Assembly: GCA_022316685.1 (NCBI GenBank)
Contig: JAKJHU010001644.1
Span: forward strand, 1 to 64,000
Direction: 5' to 3'
Length of the DNA: 64,000 nucleotides
Origin: Progne subis subis
Lineage: Eukaryota > Chordata > Aves > Passeriformes > Hirundinidae
The position numbers were made by a program, and so were the translations under genes. The notes under the pieces are model-generated. The model did no database searches, was not told where the DNA came from, and saw only the letters and a list, made by a program, of their open reading frames with translations. Positions 51,476 through 62,701 of the stretch are shown here, in pieces (the stretch's first letter is position 1; each line of letters opens with the position of its first letter).

Positions 51476-52202
51476 TGTATCTGGTTTTTTCCCCACTCCG
51501 GGCGGGAGAGGACCTCTGGCTAGCTCGGTCAACACAGATACAGATGTTTCCAGTTCGTTTCGGCTTCGGCTTAGCAGTTGGACCCCGTATGTTGAGACAG
51601 TCAACGGCAGCAGAAGAGAAAAGGCTGGCTCTCAGCTTAGCAGGTTAAAAGATGTTATTAGCTCCAGAGTTGAGAAGCAGAGAGCTCCGAGCTCAGAGGC
51701 GAGAGCTCAGAGGCTGGGAGCTGAGCGAGGAGCTGCTCGGAGAGCTGCTGGGAGAGAGCTGCTGGGAGAGAGCTGCTGGGAGAGAGCTGCTTAGAGAGAG
51801 TTCGAATCTCCCTCCTCTCCCTTATAAGCGGGGGAGGGGTTCCAGGGAGGATACAACAAGACAACAAATCAGGGGATCCAGGGGGTAACAAGGTGTGCCC
51901 ACCCCCAAGCCTTGGACCAACCACCTCCAGAGGAAAAGAATTCCCCCAGGCTACCTATCTACCCGAAGCCCTCTCCCTGAGGTTTCGCAATCTGGGAGGG
52001 ACCCCTGGAGTGATAGACAGGCTGCCCCAGAGTGAGGGGGGGCAGAGGGGATGTTACATGCCATGTGAGGGGTGGGATAATTGACACAAAACACCTTATT
52101 ATACAGACGACACAAAAGGGATACAAAATTGGGGATACAGTGAAATGAACCATAACATAAACTTCTTACAAAAACCTAATAAAACAGTTCTGCACCACCA
52201 CA
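51476..52202 (-). mobile_element. Provirus F 3' LTR (727 bp)
   Basis: On the minus strand, TGTGGTGGTGCAG to AACCAGATACA. Preceded by the polypurine tract AAAAAGGGGGAGA. A TATA-like CTTATAAGG lies near 51829. The poly(A) hexamer is broken relative to the 5' LTR: plus strand GATGTTATTAGC near 51651 versus GATGTTTATTAGC near 59075. Confidence 0.9.
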
Positions 52203-52275
52203 TCTCCCCCTTTTTGTTTTAATACAGGAGGAGGGCTGGAACGGAGGAGGATGATATTCAAAGTCCGGGTAACTC

Positions 52276-52826
52276 TCAGTGAGCCCACTCTGGCTGAGTG
52301 GGCCACTCCATCTGAGGTTCTTCTTCTGGGTGTCTCCTGTTTCTGGGTTTTCCTCCAGTTCCATGTTTTCCTCCCATCCAGGCACGGATTGATACAGCAA
52401 CTTGGTTCACAGAGGGGGCATGTGTGGTGCTAGAAATTAATCTACCTAACATTTTTTTGACGATACTAAATCCAATTAAAATTAACAGAATAACAAACAA
52501 CAAACAACAAAACTGATTTCAAAATTGAACCCACCCAGCCCGAAATTCCCCAGTCCCCAAACAATCCATTCAGCCAGTCACCAGTCCTCTCTCTTGATGT
52601 CATTCACCATGTCTCGGATGTTCTGGATAGCTTTGTGGCCTGCCCCATTGCCCTGGTGGCTTTGGGCTGGGGCACCAACCATCCAGAGACAGGTGCAGTG
52701 AGACTGGCAAGCAGGAGGATGCTGAGGAGCAGGTGGAACTTCCTCAGCACAGGGGACTGGCGCTGGACAGGCTCTGTCAAAACTAAAAGAACTAAAACAA
52801 ACAATCAGCATTCGAGCAGGGGTCAT
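52276..52826 (-). pseudogene. env: Provirus F env remnant (signal peptide joined to transmembrane end)
   Basis: 52604-52804 reads a signal peptide (KFHLLLSILLLASLTAPVSG). 52578-52620 then gives the membrane-proximal region (NIRDMVNDIKREDW) and 52520-52276 the membrane segment and tail (FVILLILIGFSIVKKMLG). The surface subunit and the fusion peptide between them are absent, in agreement with a large deletion. No functional Env is possible. Confidence 0.7.
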
Positions 52827-53731
52827 TCAGGAAAGCGAAACCATCCTGGGAAAAATCTTCCCTCCTTTTCCTCCTGAAAGCTGCCTGAGTAACCTGTGGC
52901 AGTTTCTTTTTCTCCTCTGAGACCTTCGGGACATAGGGCCTCACCCATTTTGATGGTAACCATCTCGGCCCCGTGGGGGTGGACACGCAAGCGTACCCAC
53001 GGCCCCACGTGACCAAATCATGAGGTCCCTCTGTCCCTTCCAGTTTCAGGGTCCCGGACCATGACTGGCGGCCTCTCTTTGATGTTTAGCTGAGGGTTTG
53101 CCCCGAAATGACGAACGATCGGAGGGTTAAAAACTCGAAGGTGCTGTTTAAAAAATTCAGTGTGAATAGAGCCCTGGCCAATCGGGTCTGTGGTGTTTTC
53201 TGTTTTCAACAACCGGTTGTTGTTGGTTGAGGACCCTTTTGAATTCCCTGTGGGCCCTCTCCACCACTGCTTGGCCTGTCGGGGAATGAGGGATGCCTGT
53301 TTATGTCCCACTCCCCATTGCTGCAGGAAGCTGCAGAAATTCCTTGGAACGGTATGCTGGGCCATTATCAGTTTTTAATTCTTTTGGGATGCCCATGAAG
53401 GAGAAAGCCTGGATGAGGTGTTTAATTGCATCCGAGGTCTTCTCCCCTGTGTGGGCGGAAGCGAAAACTGCACCGGAGAAAGTGTCCACTGACACGTGCA
53501 CATATTTAGATAGGCCGAATGGGGGATATGTGTCACGTCAGTCTGCCACAGCTCACAGCTGTTCAGACCTCTGGGGTTCACTCCCGCACTTAAGGTGGGA
53601 AGTGCATGATGGTTACAGGAGGGACACGTAGCCACAATGGCCTTAGCCTGTTCCCGGGTGATGTGAAACCGGCGAACAAGGCCAGGTGCGTTCTGATGGT
53701 TGAAGCTGATGGCTGAGCTTTGCCTGCTCAA
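52792..53731 (-). pseudogene. pol: Provirus F integrase
   Basis: 53375-53731 has the zinc site (FNHQNAPGLVRRFH...CPSCNHH) and the first Asp (ELWQTDVTHIP). 53301-53501 has ASAHTGEK and the second Asp (LKTDNGPAY). 53018-53365 has the core end. 52792-53016 has the C-terminal tail (WGRGYACVSTPTGPRWLP). Spread over at least three frames. Confidence 0.8.
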
Positions 53732-54197
53732 AAATGCTTGGCAATGGGGGCCATCGCTGCAGGAGCAGCAAGAGCATCAGCCCTTCTTGTTCTCCCTCAG
53801 CTATGAAACCTGGCAAATCGAGTGTGTGATCTCGTATGCATCACAAAAAATGGCTGCTCTCTGTGGGAGACAAGCTTAACAAGCTTAGAAAGCAGCTCAA
53901 ACAGTGCTGTGTTAGACACTTCCTGCAGTATGGCCTGATCTGCCCTTGATACCACCCCCGCTACATAAGCGGAAGTCTGTTACTAAATTGAAGGGTTCAG
54001 GGAACCTTTCAAAAGCCCTGACAACAGCGGCACAACTCAGCAACCTGAGGTGATCCCTCCACCTCGGCAACATCTGCCTCCCACTGCTGAGTCTGAGGGT
54101 CCTTCCAAGTCATAACTGACTTGTGGGACCTTCCGGACGCGTTCCGTGAAAACTGTCAGGGCCTCTAAAGGCTTCCTGCTCCGAACATCTTTCAAAT
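53732..54197 (-). pseudogene. pol: Provirus F RNase H
   Basis: Only fragments read: the end of the domain (FFVMHTRSHT near 53840) and ALFELLSKLVKLV near 53890. Multiple stops. Confidence 0.5.
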
Positions 54198-55816
54198 TCA
54201 GTGTGAATTTGGCATCCTGATTAAAAATTTTGTGGGCTGGCCGATGAATTGAGATATTGCCCAGTGAAGGAATCTAGAGCAAACTGGCAGTGCTTCGTTT
54301 TCCTGAAGCAGGTGTTCTAACATTGCCTTTGTAATTTGGCCCGATCTTAATCCCATTGGAATGTGAATGCATTCAAAAATCACACCCTGCCAATTCCCTG
54401 ATCCGACTCTGGCTTTTCGGATCAGTTCAGCCACCAGTTCCTGTGGACGTGTCATTCTCTTGGACCTTTGATGGCTGAGGAAAGACCCATTCTATGATTA
54501 GAAGCGGGTCCTCTCTGCCCTGGTCCTTTTTGATGTTATTTCTCCATGGAAAATGACTCCATGTAGGTGTGGCAATTTCCCCATTATTATGAATTTGAAA
54601 GGCAGGTCCGGATCCACACCGGTGGGCCTGCCGAGTGGACATAGGATGCTGTACCTTTCCAGCGCTCCTTCGCTTCCGGGGTAGTTCCCTGGGAGAACTC
54701 AGCTCCTCTCCCCCCTTTCAATAAATTGAAAGAGGGGCTAGGTCCTCGGTGTGAGGCCTAGCCAGGGTCTCACCCAATTCAATGCCCCACACAGCTGATG
54801 GACTTCTGCAAGGGTCTGAATCTGGCCTTGATTTCCAATTTCTGCGGCCACAATGGTCCGCTTGCCAATTCCAGCCCAAGGACTTCCAAGTGGCATCCTT
54901 TGAACTTTGTCTTCCTGCAGCTCGAACCCTGCAACAACCAATGCATTAATTGTCAGCTCAAGCGCGTGTGACAAGACATCATCGGTGGGGGCCACACAAG
55001 CACATCATCCATATATTGATGGATGATTGCTTTCTCTGTGGCTACGCGGACCGGGGACAGCAAGGAAGCCACATACCACTGGCAGATGATAGGTGACACC
55101 TTCATCCCTTGGGGTAAAACCCTCCAATGGTAGCGTTTCCTCGGGGCCTCTCGGTTAATGGTGGGAACCGAGAATGCAAAACGTGGTGCGTCGTCAGGGT
55201 GTAGGGGAATATGGAAGAAACAATCTTTTATATCTATAACAGCCAATTTCCAATTTTGTGGGAGCATGGTCGGGGTAGGCATCCCAGGTTGAAGAGAGCC
55301 CATGTCTTCTATCACGTTGTTAATTTGTCTGAGATCCTGGAGGAGTCTCCACTTGTCCTTCCCCGGCTTCTGGATAACGAAAACCGGCGAATTCCAAGGG
55401 CTGGTGGTCTCTACAATGTGACCCTTAGCTAACTGCTCCTCCACGAGCTCTTCGAGCGCCTTCAATTTCTGTTTTGAAAGCGGCCACTGTTCCACCCACA
55501 CTGGCGAATCTGTTTTCCAATTCAGCTTGTGGGTAGGGCGCTCCTCAGCGACCGCTGCCCAAAAATCCTGTGGGGGGTCTGGGATGTCAATCGTGACTCC
55601 CCACTGGGCCATCAGGTCTCTCCCCAACAAGGGTTCCCTATAATCCAAAACAAAAGGGCGTAAACTGGCCAATTGCCCTTTTGGCCCCTTAATTTGCACC
55701 ACACTCTTTGATTGTTTGGCCAATTGCATTCCCCCTATTCCTTGCACGTGTCCTGCCACGTTTTCCAAGGCCCAACGTGACGGCCAGTGCTTAGCTGGAA
55801 TTACAGTCACGCACAC
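54198..55816 (-). pseudogene. pol: Provirus F protease end and reverse transcriptase
   Basis: 54953-55816 carries the protease C-terminus ([14 protein letters not shown]), fingers ([33 protein letters not shown]), [13 protein letters not shown] and catalytic [13 protein letters not shown] near 55010. 54738-54995 is the thumb (shifted frame). 54427-54642 and 54198-54455 hold connection text (LLIIEWVFPQPSKV; RPQELVAELIRKAR). Class II-type enzyme. Confidence 0.85.
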
Positions 55817-56417
55817 CCATGTCTAGGAGGCCTGTGATGTTAATGGCCTCATCACCCACCTGTAATTCACATCCCACCTGGGGTTTCACTTCTGTGATGC
55901 TGTGCACAGGACAAGCTGTTGGTATGTTATCTTCTTCCAGTCGTTCCCAGGTGGGTATGATCTGGGCAACTATCTGCCCTTTAGGTAGGAATGTTGGTGG
56001 GTGAGTGCAGCGTAGCCAGAGAACGAATTTTCCAGGATTGTTATCAAGTGTTCCTGGAAGAATTTCGATCTCTTTTGGGGTGTGTTTGCAGTCCCCCACA
56101 ACGATGAGCTTACCTTTGACCCTTGGCCAGGTACCCTGCTCACTGTTGTCAACTGACACAAAATTCCAGTCGTCGTCTTTCAGGTGCAAACCCTCCGTGA
56201 GCTGCAACCTGTAGGGGGTATATTTAGAATTGGTTGTCAAAATCGGTTGTGCCATGTCATGATCCGTGTAAGTCATTTCCAGTGTGTTATTTTTGCTGCC
56301 ACCCTGAATGGGGCAATGCAGCTTCTCCTTCTTTTTCCCTTGGCTCCCTTTCCCCTCCCCTCCTGCCCGGTCCACCCCATTTTTTTCCTCACGCAGGGTG
56401 GACCTGCGCTCTTTCAC
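55791..56417 (-). pseudogene. Provirus F dUTPase-like region and protease start
   Basis: A 208-codon frame. Residues about 110-150 resemble a retroviral dUTPase tail (ILPGTLDNNPGKF; LPKGQIVAQIIP). It ends in the protease active site GLLDMGV, where DTG reads DMG, followed by a frameshift. Confidence 0.65.
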
Positions 56418-56435
56418 CAGTTTTTTTGTGAGGGT

Positions 56436-56600
56436 TTAAACCCTCTCCCTTTTTCCCCTTCCCCTCCCCCTTTTTTGTTTTTGAGGTCCTCTAATTCTTT
56501 CTTGAGGGGGCATTTGGAAACCCAATGCCCCAAATTCCCGCACAAAAAACACTTCTGGGAGCTCTGAGCAGAAGGCTTCTTCCGGTGTTCGGTGTTTTTC
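56436..56600 (-). pseudogene. gag: Provirus F nucleocapsid zinc knuckle
   Basis: The minus strand near 56550-56505 reads CFLCGNLGHWVSKC, a complete C-x2-C-x4-H-x4-C knuckle, followed by a Lys/Arg/Gly-rich tail. I see only one knuckle. Confidence 0.75.
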
Positions 56601-56731
56601 GGGAATCTTCCGCTTCCAGGGCTGCAACTTGATGAGGTTTGGGCCGCGGACCTGTAGAACTCATTAAAGGAACTTTACCTGACATACCTGAAGCATGTCT
56701 GGTAAGGTTGGTTTGGGGTTTAGGGGTAAAC

Positions 56732-57400
56732 TTAAAATCGCAGCACGACATAAATCATTTGCATTTGAAAACGCAATCTCGTTAAAATGTGTTCCCGAGC
56801 CATTTCATTTTTGACCTGAGCTTCAATAGCTCGGGACAGTCTGCCTACAAAATCTGTGAAAGACTCCCTTTGGTCCTGCTTGATTTTCGAATATGAAATC
56901 GCAGGACCTTGTGTTTGCATGCTGAAGAATGCAGTCAGGGCTGTCTCTCTCACTACATGGAGGCACTGGACAGGAATGACCACTTGGTCAGTGGCTTCTG
57001 CCCACTGCCCCTCCCCAGCCAGGTGGTCTAGAGTGATGGGGTTTCCCTGAGCATCAGCTCTAGTGTTAACATTGTTGAGAAGCCCTGGTAAGGCATCCTG
57101 GAGCAGCTGTTTCCAAGCTGTGACCCATAGGATATACTCCATTGGGTTCAACAAACAAGAAAACAGGTACTTTAAATCAGCAGGCACCACCTCCTCTGCA
57201 GAGAGATCTGCTCTGAGAAGCCCCCTGAAATATGGCCCATCTGGGCCATATATCCTGTGAGCTTTGCAGATCTCTTTGATGGTGGCTCGGGGAAATGGAT
57301 GGTACTCTGCCCTGTTGTTACCCCCGCGGGCATTGCGGAAGGTAACAGGGGCAAGGGTGGGAATGGAGCAGGAGCTGGCAGCAGTATGTGCCCGTTCCTG
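56732..57400 (-). pseudogene. gag: Provirus F capsid
   Basis: Part of an open frame running from 57982. ATIKEICKAHRIYGPDG, PMEYILWVTAWKQLL and the major homology region (KQDQRESFTDFVGRLSRAI near 56880-56830) define a class II capsid. The frame is lost at the nucleocapsid. Confidence 0.8.
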
Positions 57401-57982
57401 CTCAGGCACTTCCGGGTTTGAGGGAGCTGGGACGCCCGTGCCCTGAGGCACTTGGTTGCCTGGCAACTGCGTCCCTGCAGGGGGTGCGGTTTGCCCGGGG
57501 GGTGACGTCATCGAGGAGTGGGGGGGTGGGGGGGATCCCGGGGGAGCGGGCTCGAGCCCCTCCGGGGCGGGCGGCGGCGCGGCGGCTGCGGGGGGGAAGG
57601 GGTGCCGCAGTGCGCACGCGCAGCACGGGGGTTGGGGGGGCAGCGGCGGCGGCGGCGTGCGGCGCGGCCGGCCCGGCGCCGCGTGGGGCGGGGGCGGGGC
57701 CGCGCGGTCGGGGCCGGCACCACGCGGGGTGGGGGCGGGGCCGCGCGGGTCGGGGCGGGGGGCGGACGGGGCGGGGCCGCGCCGCGCGGGGCAGGGGGGG
57801 GCGGGGTCGCGCGGCAGGCACCCGACGTCACAGGGGTAAGGCGGGGCGGGGGAGGGGGGCGGGGCGGGGCCGCGCCGTGCGGGCACCACGTCACCGGGGC
57901 AGGGAGGGGTGGGCGGCGCTGAGGGGGCGGGGGAGTCCCCTGCCATGCGGTCGCCGCCATCTTGGGAGCCCCAAGGGACCAC
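57400..57982 (-). other. Provirus F Gag linker, extremely GC-rich
   Basis: About 550 bases of G-runs on the plus strand, encoding Pro/Ala/Arg-rich text in all frames (PPPLPPQPPCC and similar on the viral strand). Matrix and capsid are in different frames across it, so an indel lies within. Element B gag has a similar linker near 7050-7850. Confidence 0.7.
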
Positions 57983-58148
57983 GTGGCTTCAGACCCAGTT
58001 CCCCCCCCCACAGAAAAACGAACGCGGCATTTTTGAACGGGACACGGGGACCGGAGAAAGGAGGAGGGGGGAGGAGGAGGGGGAGAACACGTTTCTCGGC
58101 TGGGCTTTTCCTGCACTCCCTTTTGAGACTGAATTGCCGAATTTACTT

Positions 58149-58398
58149 TTGTTGCTATAGTAAAATACTTTGTAGCTTTTTTGTCTCCAGTTCGAATGAG
58201 CCGAATTAATTCTTTTTCTACAGTGCCGCAGAAGTCGGCACTGCAGACTCTGTCGGGAGAAACTTGGGGAAAATGCAGATGAACCCAGCGAACAAAACTT
58301 CTTAACTCGCCGTTTGAGATTTTCAATTTGGCCTCGTTAACAACAGAAGCATAGTTATAATACAACCTTTTCTGAGCAACCGTTAGCTTTCCACCCAT
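58149..58398 (-). pseudogene. gag: Provirus F matrix
   Basis: ATG at 58398 with MGGKLTVAQKR: Gly2 would be myristoylated for membrane targeting. Betaretrovirus-like matrix text follows (ELRSFVRWVHLHFPQVS; GTVEKELIRLIRTGDKK). The frame remains open far into the linker, to 57508, but in the wrong phase for capsid. Confidence 0.8.
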
Positions 58399-58878
58399 GT
58401 TTTGATACTAAGTTGCTTTTGAACCCAAACCCAGATGAAAAGCACTCCCCCCTGCGGACCCCGTTCGCTCAAAATCACAGGAGGTTTAACCCTTTAGCTG
58501 CGCAGCTATTTTTGGAGGATTTTTTCCTCCCCAATGGCTTCCCCCTCCCTCGGGGGAACCCTAAAACCAGTAAATATGTCCCGTTGTGGGTATACTTACC
58601 TGTTCCTGTGCCTGGGGGGTGCGTGGGTCTGGATGTTCTGCTGCAAGAAGGACTCCGGTCGGGGCCCCAAAGCTGCCCTTCTTTCCCCTGGAACTTGCCT
58701 TGTTTAAAAGTCAATTTCACAGGGGTGCGTGACGCCCAGAGACTGTTCTTCGGGCTAAATCAGCCCCAGTCCGTTCGCAGGGTCCGCCTCGTCTCCAGTG
58801 GACCCTGCGTGGGCACCAGACGCTCTGTCTCCGTGGAGCCGTGTCCACGTGGTCCAAGCTTTCTGCCGGCGTGGTCCG

Positions 58879-58896
58879 CCCCGAGTTGGAGCGCCA
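58879..58896 (-). promoter_or_regulatory. Provirus F primer binding site (tRNA not assigned)
   Basis: Minus strand TGGCGCTCCAACTCGGGG, three bases from the 5' LTR. It has the TGG start and position of a primer site; I cannot assign the tRNA with confidence. Confidence 0.6.
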
Positions 58897-58899
58897 AAA

Positions 58900-59618
58900 T
58901 GTATCTGGTTTTTTCCCCACTCCGGGCGGGAGAGGACCTCTGGCTAGCTCGGTCAACACAGATACAGATGTTTCCAGTTCGTTTCGGCTTCGGCTTAGCA
59001 GTTGGACCCCGTATGTTGAGACAGTCAACAGCAGCAGAAGAGAAAAGGCTGGCTCTCAGCTTAGCAGGTTAAAAGATGTTTATTAGCTCCAGAGTTGAGA
59101 AGCAGAGAGCTCCGAGCTCAGAGGCGAGAGCTCAGAGGCTGGGAGCTGAGCGCTGAGCTGAGGAGAGCTGCTGAGAGAGCTGCTGGGAGAGAGCTGCTGG
59201 AGAGAGCTGCTAGAGAGAGTTCGAATCTCCCTCCTCTCCCTTATAAGCGGGGGAGGGGTTCCAGGGAGGATACAACAAGACAACAAATCAGGGGATCCAG
59301 GGGGTAACAAGGTGTGCCCACCCCCAAGCCTCGGACCAACCACCTCCAGAGGAAAAGAATTCCCCCAGGCTACCTGTCCACCCGAAGCCCTCTCCCTGAG
59401 GTTTCGCAATCTGGGAGGGACCCCTGGAGTGATAGACAGGCTGCCCCAGAGTGAGGGGGGGCAGAGGGATGTTACATGCCATGTGAGGGTGGGATAATTG
59501 ACACAAAACACCTTATTATACAGACGACACAAAAGGGATACAAAATTGGGGATACAGTGAAATGAACCATAACATAAACTTCTTACAAAAACCTAATAAA
59601 ACAGTCTGCACCACCACA
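58900..59618 (-). mobile_element. Provirus F 5' LTR (719 bp)
   Basis: Pairs with 51476-52202. It keeps AATAAA on the minus strand near 59080 and CTTATAAGG near 59240. It differs from its partner in the number of short GAGAGCTGCTGG units. Confidence 0.9.
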
Positions 59619-59623
59619 CCCTG

Positions 59624-60125
59624 GCACACTGGTTAGAAAGACTAAGGAAAGTCTTGCAGTTATATTCAGGTGTAGACACCAACACTGCAGCAGGACAGGT
59701 CCTTTTGAAAACACAATGTGTAGCTAAGTCCTGGGGGCACATCAAGAAGAAGCTGGAAAAAGTAGAAAATTGGCAGGATAGGGGGCTTCAGGAATTGTTA
59801 AGAGAAGCACAGAAAGTGCTTGTGAGAAGGGATGAGGAGAGGCAAAAGACAAACCCACAGATTTTAATGGCAGCAGTCAAGGAAACACAGACAACCATGA
59901 ATACAGAGAAGCGCTCAGGAAAGAACAAACAACAAAAAAAGGCAGGACCCACCATTGGGGATATGAGACCCACGTGTTTTTCCTGTCACCAGAAAGGACA
60001 CTTACAAACTTCTTGTCCTGCCTCCAGAAGTACAGGACCCACTTGTTTTTATTGCCACAAAAGGACATCTCCAAAAATTCTGCAGAAAGAGGCAGCAAGA
60101 TGAGAAAATGTTTCAAGAAGACTAG
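59624..60125 (+). pseudogene. gag: A2 gag: capsid C-terminus and nucleocapsid
   Basis: Resumes after provirus F. Capsid end SWGHIKKKLEKVENW, nucleocapsid knuckle CFSCHQKGHLQTSC and the start of a second (CFYCHKRT), which then shifts frame. Confidence 0.8.
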
Positions 60126-60147
60126 GGGGGTCAGGGGCTCTTTAATG

Positions 60148-60667
60148 AGGACCAAACACCTAGAAGAGCCCTTGATAAAACTGAAAATAGGTCCTCAAGA
60201 GGAAGAAATCACATTTTTGGTGGACACAGAAGCTACTAGGTCCACAGTTAAGAAAACTACCACAAGGATGTGAAGTAAGTTGTGAACGTGTTCCAATAAT
60301 TTGGGTTAAAGGAGAAGTTTTTCAGGTTCCTGTAATTAAAAATGTACAAATTGAATAGGATAAAAAATTTTGACTGAATGATTTGGTATTAATACCAGAG
60401 GCTGATAATAATTTATTAGGAAGGGACTTAATAATAGTCTTGGGGATTAAAAGAACACCCTGTGAAGGAAGACTTAAAGTACGTTCTTTAACTGAAGAAG
60501 ATAATTTTGAGATTAGCGACACTGTGTGGTATACTGGTGAAGTAGGAAAATTAAACATTCAGCCCATTACCGATGAAATACAGAACCTGGAAATCCCCAT
60601 TAGAGTAAAACAATATCCGATATCACAGGAAGCTCGGAAGGGATTGAAACCGGTAGTTGAGAATTGA
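60148..60667 (+). pseudogene. A2 protease, active site DTE
   Basis: ITFLVDTEATRSTV near 60209: the same Gly-to-Glu change as in A1. 60383-60667 carries the rest of protease and the start of reverse transcriptase, with NLLGRDLIIVLGI, and ends at TGA 60665-60667, shared with A1. Confidence 0.75.
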
Positions 60668-61391
60668 GTACATCAGGGGGTGTTGGAGTCCTGTGTGTCA
60701 CCACATCATACCCCCATCCTGCCGGTAAAGAAGCCTGATGGTAGCTACCGACTAGTCCAGGATCTCAGAGCGGTAAATCAAAGAACCATTACCCGCTTTC
60801 CAGGAGTAGCTAAGCCAGATTCCTCCTAATTAGATTTGGTACAGTGTCGTGGATTTAAAGGATGCCTTTTGAACTTGCCCTCTGGATGAGGGCAGTAGGG
60901 ATTGCCTTTGAGTAGGAGGACCCAGATACAGGTAGGAGAGAGCAATTAAGGTGAACGGTGCTACCGCAAGGTTTTACAGAGGCACCGAATCTTTTTGGGA
61001 GGGCGTTAGAAAATCTTTGGAAGTCCTTTGAGTTACCCAAAGGAATTAAGCTGCTACCGTATGTAGATGATTTGTTAGTAGCAAGAGAAACTGAAGAGGA
61101 AGCTAGAAAGGGTCCTATTAAGCTTCTAAATTTTCTGGGAGAAAATGGGCTGAAGATATCAAAGTCAAAATTGCAGTTTGTAGAGTCAGAAGTGTGGTGT
61201 TTAGATCATTGGATTAGTAAGCAAAAGAAAATGCTAGATCCTGAAAGGGTTCCAGGAATATTGAATATGGGACCCCCAAAGTCTAAAGAGAAATAAAGCA
61301 GTTTTTGAGTCTTTGGGGTTATTGTAGGCAGTAGATAGAAGGGTTTAGCAGAAAAGTTAATTTTCTGTATCAGAAATTAACTACCAATTGC
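60668..61391 (+). pseudogene. pol: A2 reverse transcriptase
   Basis: Shares with A1 the stops at 60870-60872, 60913-60915 and 60952-60954 and the frameshift between the first two. 60958-61296 is open and keeps an intact LLPYVDDLLVA catalytic block near 61050, unlike A1. Confidence 0.8.
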
Positions 61392-62547
61392 TTGAAACGG
61401 TCTGAAAGGGATCAGGAAACTTTTGAGCAAGTTAAAGAAGCCCTACTGCAAGCTCCTGTACTGAGTCTTCCCAATTTAGACAAGCCTTTTCAATTATTTG
61501 TTAATACAGTTGATCAAGCGGTTTATGAAGTATTGACTCAAGATTGGGCAGGAAGTCGAAAGCCAGTAGGATATTATTCCAAATTATTGGATCCAGTTAG
61601 TAAGAGTTGGACAACATGCCTGCAAGCTCTGGTAGTCACTGCTGTGTTAGTAGAAGCCCAAAAAGTAACCTTTGGGGCCCCACTGGAAGTGTACACACCA
61701 CACAATATTAGGGGAATCCTTGCTAAAAGGGCTGAAAAATGGTTAACTGATGGCAGAATATTAAAATATGAGGCTATCTTGATAGAATCCTCTGAATTAG
61801 AGCTGAGAGTGACAAATATACAAAGCCCCACTCAGTTCCTTTATGGGGACCCAGGGGAAGAATTAATACATGATTTCACAGAGGTCCTAGAGTTACAAAC
61901 AAAAATATGCCCAGATTTGAGAGAACAAGAATTAAAAACAGGAGAAAAATTATTTACAGATGTATCATCCCAAGTGGTAGATGGAAGAAGGAAATCTGGG
62001 TATGCCATAATTCATGGAGAAAAACTGGAAGTAAAAGAATCTGGTCCCCTAGCCCGTCCTGGTCAGCACAAGCCTGTGAACTCTATGCATTATTCTGTGC
62101 ATTGCTGTTATTAAAGGATCGAGAAGGGACCATATACACCAACTCAAAATATGCCTTTGGGGTTGTGCACACATTTAGAAAAATTGGAAAGAAAGGGAAC
62201 TTATAAACACTCAAAGAAAAGGATTAGTGCACCAAGGATTGATAATTTAAATTCTTAAAACTTTGAAGAGCCCAAAAAAGATAGCAGTGGTTCAGGTGAA
62301 AGGCCACCAGAGGGAGAGAAACATTAGAACAAGAAGAAACAATTTGGCTGATGATGAAGCTAAGAAAGCTTCCCTGAGGGAAAACAGCAACGTAATTATG
62401 ACTTTTCAGGAAGCAGGAACACAAAATCAAACACCATACTTTCCTTTAGCAGAGGTAGAAGCCATGAAAAACCTAGGAGCAAGTCTAAAAGAGGGACAAT
62501 GGATTCTCTGTGACAAAGCCACAGTTCAAATGGCAGAAAAAGGATAG
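61392..62547 (+). pseudogene. pol: A2 pol connection and RNase H
   Basis: 61392-62114 holds the connection (ALLQAPVLSLPNLDKPFQLF) and RNase H start (KLFTDVSSQVV, where the usual DGSS Gly reads Val), then shifts frame. 61907-62206 and 62263-62547 hold QACELYALFCAL, YAFGVVHTF and VKGHQRERN with ADDEAKKASL. Confidence 0.8.
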
Positions 62548-62701
62548 ACTCATGCTTCAAGGGTAAAAGGACCTATACCAAATAAAGATTTTAAAATTAT
62601 TTTGACATGAGGAGACATGAAATTAAAATTAAAAAAGACTTAAATTTGATTAAACCATTTTATTGAAGTCCAAAATACAGTTTAAAGTAAAAATGTAATT
62701 A

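Larger units (their letters stand above)
51476..59618 (-). mobile_element. Provirus F, class II (beta/alpha-type), antisense
   Basis: Complete outline with two LTRs of 719-727 bp and a 5-bp duplication, nested in A2 gag. Gene order on the minus strand: matrix, Pro-rich linker, capsid, nucleocapsid, dUTPase-like/protease, reverse transcriptase (YMDD), RNase H, integrase, env remnant. Confidence 0.9.

Noticed and set aside
57388..58209. Plus-strand 273-codon Gly/Arg-rich frame
   Set aside because: Antisense of the provirus F Gag linker, driven by G-runs.
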